From Mageeibacillus sp. UBA1257 (GTDB lineage: Bacteria > Bacillota > Clostridia > UBA1212 > UBA1257), in assembly GCA_002308775.1 (NCBI GenBank), contig DBVT01000081.1:10615-16598 (forward strand): a DNA stretch of 5,984 nt, written 5' to 3'. Shown piece by piece: positions 1-4,852 of this stretch. A program made the position numbers and the translations under genes. Under the pieces are notes generated by a model that saw only the letters and a program-made list of their open reading frames with translations, was not told the DNA's origin and did no database searches. Positions within the stretch are counted from its first letter, which is position 1. Every line of letters starts with the position of its first letter.

Positions 1-717
1 GCCCTCTTTAAGCATTATTACTGTCGCCATTCTGTCGATTTTGCTGCCGTCCCGCCTGTATGAATGGAATCTCTTGTCCTCGAATGTGCAGTATCCGGGA
101 TCTGTTATATTCTCCCCGGGCACGCCTGTCGCTGTCAGGGAATCCGTTATCGCGGCCTTCATGTCGAGCAGATATTTCCCTCTTTCTTTCGGGTAAAAAT
201 ACTTTTCGGCGCGTGAAGCTCCGTAAAAAGGTTTGAACTCCGATATCAGTTCCTCTCCCACTTCGTAGCATTCTCTGCAGATGCAGGGGCCGTAATATAC
301 AATGATATCGTTCGGATCTGATGAATATCTGTCTTTCATCAGAGCGACCGCTTTAGGAGCGATCCCGGCTGCCGTGCCTCTCCATCCGCTGTGGACCATT
401 CCGACGACTTTTCTTTTTACATCGAGAAGATATACGGGCACGCAGTCAGCTTCCGTCGTGCAGAGAGCTGTCCCGGGGATATCCGTCACCAAACCGTCGA
501 CAGGCTCGCCGATCCTCTGTTCGTCCTTCCCCACGCATAATATGTTCGTCGAATGGTGCTGATCTGATATGACAAAAGCATCCTTTCCGATCCCGATATC
601 CTTCGCGATTTTTTCATAATCCTCTGCGCGGTTTTTTCTGCAGGTCACTTCGCGGCTCGTAAAAAAAGCCGTAACAAGACCCGTTTCTTCCAGTTGCACG
701 CAGTGATGGTATTTCAT
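1..717 (-). CDS. pgeF: Purine nucleoside phosphorylase / laccase-domain protein (PgeF, YfiH/YlmD family), 3' end cut by window
   Basis: This family (formerly 'multicopper polyphenol oxidase') is known to phosphorolyse purine nucleosides, with some members also deaminating adenosine, in the cytoplasm. The 239 codons seen carry the family signature: QHH with the zinc-ligand His at residue 55, TEADC with Cys92, and VHSGWRG with His109. These are the three metal and catalytic ligands of the fold. Further matches are GPCICRECYEV at 143-152 and SYRRDG at 219-224. The frame is open to base 1. Because the usual C-terminal strand (ATVIMLKEG) is already present, probably only a few residues are missing. 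The ATG at 715-717 is decided by an in-frame TAA two codons upstream and by a GAAAGG ribosome binding site 6 nt away, inside the end of the GH28 gene. The N-terminal region is shorter than usual: the SLNLG...GDD stretch between the TTR-like motif and the first His is missing. It is the last visible gene of the minus-strand operon. Family assignment is firm; the substrate is inferred. Confidence 0.93.
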   Translation of the reverse strand, partial: MKYHHCVQLEETGLVTAFFTSREVTCRKNRAEDYEKIAKDIGIGKDAFVISDQHHSTNILCVGKDEQRIGEPVDGLVTDIPGTALCTTEADCVPVYLLDVKRKVVGMVHSGWRGTAAGIAPKAVALMKDRYSSDPNDIIVYYGPCICRECYEVGEELISEFKPFYGASRAEKYFYPKERGKYLLDMKAAITDSLTATGVPGENITDPGYCTFEDKRFHSYRRDGSKIDRMATVIMLKEG

Positions 718-720
718 ATA

Positions 721-2550
721 TTACCTTTCGAATATCACGAATGTGACCGTTCCGGGTATCTTTTTACCCTTTTCGACGTCGAAATCAAATGAATTGAAAC
801 CGTTTTGCACATATTTTGTGATCTCGGCGGCGAAACATGTAGGAGCTTTGTCCTCGTCCGGAAGATTGAAATTCTCGCAGCGGTCTCCGTTCACATAAAG
901 CGAAAAATCAGCGCCGACATCGGACATTACGATATAATATTTCTTAGTCTCGTCAAATCTGATCTCAGCCTCGTCTCCTATGCGGTATTCGCCCAGTTTT
1001 CTGCCCGAGACCGCCTTGTCCGCGATCTTCGCGTATTTCGCATAAGCAGAAAGCAGCTTCTCCGCCTCGTTCATATAAAACGCTCTCTGAAGCAGCTCTT
1101 CGCGGCTTGATTCTTTGACAAGACCTATCGAATCTGTGACCTTGACATTTTCGCAGATGATCTTCTTGAGGAGTCCGTTCGTCTGATCCGCGCGGCATCC
1201 GCAAAGGCGCATGTTTTCGACGTTATCCGCAACGACCGCGGGCCTTGCGTCCTTCTTTTCCGCCACGAATGAGCAGTCGGTGAAAAGTACGTTTTTCGCG
1301 TTCCTTACGTAAAAAACAGCTGACGGATACTGTCCCATATTGTAGATCGCCTCCGGATATTTGTCTGTGTAATCGGCAAGCAGTTCCTTTTTAACACAGG
1401 GCTCTTCTTTTTCGTATCCGCCCTCTGCTATAAATGTGACTCCGGAGAAAGTGACGTCTTCTATCTTTGAGCCCTCCATCGCATACATAAAGTTGCCTGA
1501 TAGCTGTCCTTCCGAGTTTTCATAGACTTTCTGGATCATTTTAGCGTTAATATTTGAAAATCTGATTCTGCGGAATGTTCCTACGGGCGGCCTTACGGAT
1601 TTATTGTGCATGCTCATAACGTATGTGTTCAGCGTCATGAAAACAGGTCTCATAACGTCTATCATCGAAATATTCGAGAAAACGAAGTCCTCAAACACTC
1701 TGTCCTCGCAAAGCTGGAGCTTGAATCCGTCGTTGCATTTGTGAAACACGCAGTTCGAAATATTGATGTTTCTGAAGTCGGAACCCGTTTCGGGACCTAT
1801 TCTGACAGCAGCCCAAATGGAGCTTATCGTGCAGTTCGTTATCGTAAAATTCTCGCACGGTTCAGAAGGAGTCAGTGTCTTAAGTCCGATCGCGTCGTCA
1901 CCCGCGTCAATAAAGCAGTTTGAAATGAGTACGTTTTTACTTCCGTCAAAATCGAGGCCGTCGCCGCACGCGCACTTTCTTGAATATATCTTTACCCCGT
2001 CGTAAAAAACGTTCTCACAGTTCAGCGTGTATACGTTGAAAAACCCGGGATTTTTAAAAGTGACATCCTTGATGGATACGTTTTTGCAGTTTGAAAATAC
2101 GCAAAGGAAAATGTTGCCGGCCTTTTCCCAGTTCTCTGTGCCGATATAGTCCCCGCCTCGCCTTCCGTTCACTGTTCCGGGACCGACAAGGCCGCAGTTT
2201 TCTTCGTCTTCCGCCATAATGACAGATGCGCACGGGTTGGAGGTATTCGTCTCCTTTTTACCTTTGATATATTTGCCTTTAACAAGTCTCCCCCGTGCGA
2301 AACCCCATGAGCATCCCCTCTTCGTTCCGATGAAATCCTCGAAATACTTGCTTGCGAGCAGCACGGCTCCCGGTTCGAATCTGAGATATACGTTGCTTTT
2401 TAAAACGATCGTTCCGGTCACGTATTCTCCTGCGGGGACGTCGACATAGCCTCCCGTTTTAGCGCATTCGGCAACGGCTTTTGCGAAAGCCTCCGTACAT
2501 AAAGTTTTTCCGTCGGCGACCGCGCCGAAATCCAAGACATTACAGATCAT
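721..2550 (-). CDS. Glycoside hydrolase family 28 (polygalacturonase-like) protein with altered active-site motifs
   Basis: This 609-residue protein begins with the GH28/pectate-lyase-like opening NVLDFGAVADGKT (residues 4-16) and continues as a right-handed parallel beta-helix of repeated N-x-x-I/F-x-N-C-x-F turns to about residue 475. GH28 enzymes hydrolyse galacturonan or related pectic polymers by inversion. Visible motifs are GDGLDFDGS (196-204, the NTD region with Asp197) and DAGDDAIGLK (215-224, the Asp pair 218-219). The canonical GHG motif is replaced by WAAVRIG (246-252), so the conserved His is absent. The RIK motif aligns with KLQ (277-279). After a helical linker (about 485-513), a beta-rich C-terminal domain of about 90 residues is unassigned. 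There is no signal peptide or membrane segment, so it should be cytoplasmic. The start ATG overlaps the rhomboid stop (ATGA), with an AAGGG box 10 nt upstream. Fold assignment is strong; pectinase activity is uncertain because of the lost residues. Confidence 0.9.
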   Translation of the reverse strand: MICNVLDFGAVADGKTLCTEAFAKAVAECAKTGGYVDVPAGEYVTGTIVLKSNVYLRFEPGAVLLASKYFEDFIGTKRGCSWGFARGRLVKGKYIKGKKETNTSNPCASVIMAEDEENCGLVGPGTVNGRRGGDYIGTENWEKAGNIFLCVFSNCKNVSIKDVTFKNPGFFNVYTLNCENVFYDGVKIYSRKCACGDGLDFDGSKNVLISNCFIDAGDDAIGLKTLTPSEPCENFTITNCTISSIWAAVRIGPETGSDFRNINISNCVFHKCNDGFKLQLCEDRVFEDFVFSNISMIDVMRPVFMTLNTYVMSMHNKSVRPPVGTFRRIRFSNINAKMIQKVYENSEGQLSGNFMYAMEGSKIEDVTFSGVTFIAEGGYEKEEPCVKKELLADYTDKYPEAIYNMGQYPSAVFYVRNAKNVLFTDCSFVAEKKDARPAVVADNVENMRLCGCRADQTNGLLKKIICENVKVTDSIGLVKESSREELLQRAFYMNEAEKLLSAYAKYAKIADKAVSGRKLGEYRIGDEAEIRFDETKKYYIVMSDVGADFSLYVNGDRCENFNLPDEDKAPTCFAAEITKYVQNGFNSFDFDVEKGKKIPGTVTFVIFER

Positions 2551-3719
2551 GATTTTTCTTCCCTTCTTTTATTTTTTACCAGATAAATGAGCCAGGCGAC
2601 CGCAAACCCCGCCGCAAAACCTCCGAAATGGCCGAAATTATTCGTCTGCGACTGAGTAAGACCGTAGAAAAGGTTGAACAGGACCATCATGGCGATCGTG
2701 ACGAAGTTGCCCGTTCGCCTGAAAAGCTTTTTGTGTTTTCCGAAAAACATCCTGTATATGAGCGTGCCACCGAGAGCCATGATCGCGCCTGACGCACCGA
2801 GCGAAAGCGTCTCGACAGGCATAAATACAAGTGTCAGAAGGTTGCCTAAAAGCCCTCCCGTAAAATATATCAAAGCAAACTCTCCCGGTGAATAATACCT
2901 CAATATGATCGTGCCCAAATAGAAGAGCATGAACATATTTCCCAAAAGATGAGTTATGTCAGCGTGCAGGAACATGGCGGTAAAAAGTCTCCATACCTGT
3001 CCGTTCAGGATGTATCCGTTAGCCTGTACGCCCATCGCATATATGGTATAGTCCCCATCTGCTTCCATTACCGTCTGAATGATAAATATCAGGACGTTCG
3101 CGAAAATGATGATATTCGAAATGTTGAAGATCGGATTGACTCTTCTGGGCATCAGGTCTTCCCTGATCTCCTCCGTAACCTTGCTCGCGGCCTGTCTTTC
3201 CGTCTCGGCAGCAGCTGAATAGTCTTCCTTTTGAAGGGCTTTCTCAAATATCTCACGAACGGATCTTTCACGGATCTCTCTTCCTCCGTACTCGAAAGCC
3301 CTCTTAGAAGCGAGATCGATGACGTCAAATTCACATATTATCCTCGCGTTTTCGCATTTTTGCTCACAGTTTTTAAACACCGGCTGCATCTGATCTCTGT
3401 AGTGATCGTAATCGTCAGCCAGAAAAACGAATCTGTAGAACACGGCAGCGCTGCTCTGGCTATATCCCCTCTGCTCAACGAAACCGTCAAAATATCTCTC
3501 TATATCGTAAAACGAGCTCTCGGACAGTCTGTGCAGCGTGAGGACCGCAGAGGCTCCGAATGACTGTTTTATCAGAGAACGGTTGTCCCTCGCGAGGACG
3601 TACTGGCCTTCCTTTGTGAGCATCAAAAAAAGAAGCTTCGTGAAAGCGGCGACGTCCTCGCTGTTTCTTTCGGCTTCATTTTCTTCGATTATGATATCCT
3701 GATCGTCGTTCTGTTCCAT
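2547..3719 (-). CDS. Rhomboid family intramembrane serine protease with long N-terminal cytosolic domain
   Basis: Rhomboids cleave membrane proteins within the bilayer using a Ser-His dyad. With the start chosen here (390 residues), residues 1-195 are soluble and highly charged, and a six-helix membrane domain follows: helices at about 197-218, 255-275, 280-300, 307-325, 338-354 and 362-381. Family landmarks are WRLFTAMFLH (243-252), HLLGN with His257 and Asn261 (oxyanion side), GASGA with nucleophile Ser310, and GHFGGFAAG with catalytic His364. All key residues are intact. A longer start exists at 3762-3764, adding 15 residues and overlapping the S1 gene stop as ATGA. Its AGAGG box directly abuts the ATG, whereas the ATG at 3717-3719 has GAAAGG at a good 7-nt spacing, so I prefer the latter. 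The C-terminus is a short basic tail (KNKRREEKS). The gene overlaps the GH28 start by 4 bp, implying translational coupling. Substrate is unknown; the soluble domain matches nothing I recognise. Confidence 0.93.
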   Translation of the reverse strand: MEQNDDQDIIIEENEAERNSEDVAAFTKLLFLMLTKEGQYVLARDNRSLIKQSFGASAVLTLHRLSESSFYDIERYFDGFVEQRGYSQSSAAVFYRFVFLADDYDHYRDQMQPVFKNCEQKCENARIICEFDVIDLASKRAFEYGGREIRERSVREIFEKALQKEDYSAAAETERQAASKVTEEIREDLMPRRVNPIFNISNIIIFANVLIFIIQTVMEADGDYTIYAMGVQANGYILNGQVWRLFTAMFLHADITHLLGNMFMLFYLGTIILRYYSPGEFALIYFTGGLLGNLLTLVFMPVETLSLGASGAIMALGGTLIYRMFFGKHKKLFRRTGNFVTIAMMVLFNLFYGLTQSQTNNFGHFGGFAAGFAVAWLIYLVKNKRREEKS

Positions 3720-3726
3720 CTTCTTG

Positions 3727-3732
3727 CCTTTC
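3727..3732 (-). promoter_or_regulatory. Ribosome binding site deciding the rhomboid start
   Basis: GAAAGG on the minus strand lies 7 nt before the ATG at 3717-3719. The competing upstream ATG at 3762-3764 has its purine-rich box touching the start codon, which is a poor geometry. This supports the shorter, 390-residue rhomboid product. Confidence 0.6.
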
Positions 3733-3760
3733 GACACAAAAGCGCCGGAAAGTAACGATT

Positions 3761-4273
3761 TCATCCTCTTCGGATATATCCCTTGCCTCTTTTGTTCTCT
3801 GTCTGATGTTTAATATCAACAAGCCTCTCTTCGCTTGCCTTCATATATTTTGCCAGTGAAGCGGAAAAATCATCGTTTCCCCGTTCCCTGCCTTCGTCAA
3901 ACATCGGAGGCGGCACACTGAAATCCGTCTTGGGAGCGGTTGCTTCCTTCTTTTTTTGCTTCTTGCTCTTGTGTTCTCCGCTCTTTTCCGCAGAAGATTC
4001 TTCTCCGGCAGTTTCCCTAAGCGGCTTCAGAACGATACCCGTCTGCTTTATTGAAAGTCTCTTTCTGTTCGGTCTTTTTTCCGTGGGAAGTTCGACTACT
4101 TTGACTGTCATACCTACTTTGAGGTAATCGTTCACATCGTTGACAAAATTTTCTGAGATCTCGGAAATATGCACAAGTCCTACGCTGCCGTCTTTGAGCG
4201 TTATAAAAGCACCAAAAGGCATTATCGATTGAACCTTTCCCTCTAAAATCTCGACACTGTCGGTTTCAGCCAT
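3761..4273 (-). CDS. S1 RNA-binding domain protein (YabR/CvfD-like), partner of divIC
   Basis: The 170-residue protein opens with one S1 (OB-fold) RNA-binding domain at residues 8-78. It shows the standard pattern: GKVQSIMPFGAFITL (12-26), GLVHISEIS (32-40), the VGMTVKV strand (53-59) and a KRLSIKQ end (71-77). A disordered, lysine- and glutamate-rich linker follows (about 85-115), then a C-terminal segment with DDFSASLAKYMKASEERLVD (134-153), which looks like a helix, and a basic tail (KRGKGYIRRG). Clostridial S1 proteins beside divIC commonly share such an end. In Bacilli, yabR also lies directly after divIC, and relatives bind RNA or ribosomes; that role here is inferred. The start at 4271-4273 has a GGGGTGG box 3-4 nt upstream. 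It lies 32 nt after divIC without a terminator between them, so the two are co-transcribed. Cytoplasmic. Confidence 0.93.
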   Translation of the reverse strand: MAETDSVEILEGKVQSIMPFGAFITLKDGSVGLVHISEISENFVNDVNDYLKVGMTVKVVELPTEKRPNRKRLSIKQTGIVLKPLRETAGEESSAEKSGEHKSKKQKKKEATAPKTDFSVPPPMFDEGRERGNDDFSASLAKYMKASEERLVDIKHQTENKRGKGYIRRG

Positions 4274-4305
4274 GTACCACCCCTAAAGCTGAAATTTACT
4301 GCTAT

Positions 4306-4587
4306 TTATCTCTCCACAAAAACCGTTTCGTCAGATTTGACGTAGCCGAGTCTTTCCCTTATGAGCTTCTCAAGATATTCATCCGTGTCGGCGTCTTCGA
4401 GTTCCGCTTTCAGTTTCTCGTTTTCAAGCTCGATCTGCTCCGTTTTCTTAAGGACTTTCTCATATTCACCGATATTTCTATCGAGAATGCTCTGCTGAGT
4501 GATCAAAAGCACAAGGAAGTAAACTACGATCGCAACGAGGATTATATTCCTTATGATCTTGTTTCTTTCATTCCTGCCGACCTTCAT
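4306..4587 (-). CDS. divIC: Septum formation initiator, FtsB/DivIC family
   Basis: This 93-residue bitopic protein belongs to the FtsB/DivIC family, which forms a complex with FtsL and DivIB/FtsQ at the division site and helps activate septal peptidoglycan synthesis. It has a short basic cytoplasmic N-terminus (KVGRNERNKIIR), one membrane helix (about 11-29), an extracytoplasmic coiled coil rich in Glu and Lys (about 37-66), and the family's C-terminal motif YLEKLIRERLGYVKSDETVF (71-90). Length and order of parts are typical. The start is the ATG at 4585-4587, because AAGGTGA (4594-4600) sits 6 nt upstream. A TTG immediately before it would leave only 3 nt of spacing. It is the first certain gene of the five-gene minus-strand operon and is read from a strong sigma-A promoter at 4685-4713. 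The symbol divIC rather than ftsB follows from the Firmicute-like S1 neighbour. Confidence 0.93.
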   Translation of the reverse strand: MKVGRNERNKIIRNIILVAIVVYFLVLLITQQSILDRNIGEYEKVLKKTEQIELENEKLKAELEDADTDEYLEKLIRERLGYVKSDETVFVER

Positions 4588-4633
4588 CAAAAGTCACCTT
4601 CTTCTTTAGTAAAAAGCCGTCTGCCGGCTGCAT
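4568..4633 (-). CDS. Possible small leader ORF overlapping the divIC start (21 codons)
   Basis: An ATG at 4631-4633 is preceded by AGAGGA (4638-4643) at 4-nt spacing. It reads MQPADGFLLKKKVTFDEGRQ plus E before a TGA at 4568-4570. The frame differs from divIC and overlaps its first 20 bases, so ribosomes finishing here would stop just inside divIC. The same frame extends upstream without a stop to another ATG at 4670-4672, close to the predicted transcript start, which would give 34 residues. There is no recognisable peptide family. It could be a translated leader or simple chance. Only the ribosome binding site and the position support it. Confidence 0.22.
   Translation of the reverse strand: MQPADGFLLKKKVTFDEGRQE
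4594..4600 (-). promoter_or_regulatory. Strong ribosome binding site of divIC
   Basis: AAGGTGA on the minus strand closely matches the anti-Shine-Dalgarno complement and is 6 nt from the ATG at 4585-4587. It fixes ATG rather than the adjacent TTG as the start. Confidence 0.7.
4611..4629 (-). terminator. Short GC hairpin followed by T run in the divIC leader (possible attenuator)
   Basis: On the minus strand AGCCG (4625-4629) pairs with CGGCT (4615-4619) around a 5-nt loop, followed at once by TTTT. The five-pair stem is short for an intrinsic terminator, so if it acts at all it is likely a weak or conditional one. It lies between the promoter and divIC and within codons 2-7 of the possible leader ORF. 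Confidence 0.3.
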
Positions 4634-4684
4634 TTTGTCCTCTGTGACTATGACCAAAACCACATAATCCATCAAACACCGACA

Positions 4685-4713
4685 ATTATACAGCATCACA
4701 CTTTCTTTGACAA
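4685..4713 (-). promoter_or_regulatory. Sigma-A promoter of the divIC-S1-rhomboid-GH28-pgeF operon
   Basis: On the minus strand, TTGTCA (4708-4713) and TATAAT (4685-4690) are separated by exactly 17 bp. That is one mismatch in the -35 box and a perfect -10 box. Transcription should start near 4678, leaving a leader of about 90 nt before divIC. No other good promoter was seen inside the packed operon, so this probably drives all five genes. Confidence 0.85.
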
Positions 4714-4742
4714 GTGGTTTATATCGTTTTTTCATTAAAACC

Positions 4743-4755
4743 GCATATTATTTGC
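4743..4755. promoter_or_regulatory. Small imperfect palindrome between the divergent promoters
   Basis: GCATATTATTTGC is a 13-bp inverted repeat with one mismatched pair around a central A/T base. It sits about 30 bp upstream of the divIC -35 box and about 37 bp upstream of the VanW-gene -35 box. It could be an operator shared by both directions, but a repeat of this size in AT-rich DNA may be chance. Confidence 0.15.
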
Positions 4756-4791
4756 ATTTTTTTGATCGGTTTCGGCACTTTTTATCCGTAT

Positions 4792-4821
4792 TTCACAAAA
4801 TTGCGTATTTCGTGGTATAAT
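4792..4821 (+). promoter_or_regulatory. Sigma-A promoter with extended -10 for the VanW-family gene
   Basis: TTCACA (4792-4797) and a perfect TATAAT (4816-4821) are 18 bp apart. A TG one base before the -10 box (4813-4814) makes it an extended -10 promoter. The start should be near 4828, giving a leader of about 25 nt that contains the GGGGTGA ribosome binding site (4842-4848). Confidence 0.85.
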
Positions 4822-4852
4822 AATTGAACTCACTATCATACGGGGTGACTTT

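Noticed and set aside
8..271. Minus-strand open frame of 87 codons in another frame within pgeF
   Set aside because: It is an arginine-rich frame shadow of pgeF, whose own frame carries the family motifs through to base 1.
302..562. Plus-strand open frame of 86 codons opposite pgeF
   Set aside because: The minus strand here encodes the conserved TEADC and HSGWRG motifs of the PgeF family; the plus frame has no ribosome binding site of note and no recognisable motif.
1606..2005. Overlapping plus-strand open frames inside the GH28 gene
   Set aside because: They are antisense to the GH28 beta-helix coding region, including its catalytic Asp motif, and have no independent support.
4274..4305. 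Possible terminator or promoter between divIC and the S1 gene
   Set aside because: The 32-nt gap holds only the S1 ribosome binding site, with no stem plus T run and no -35/-10 pair.
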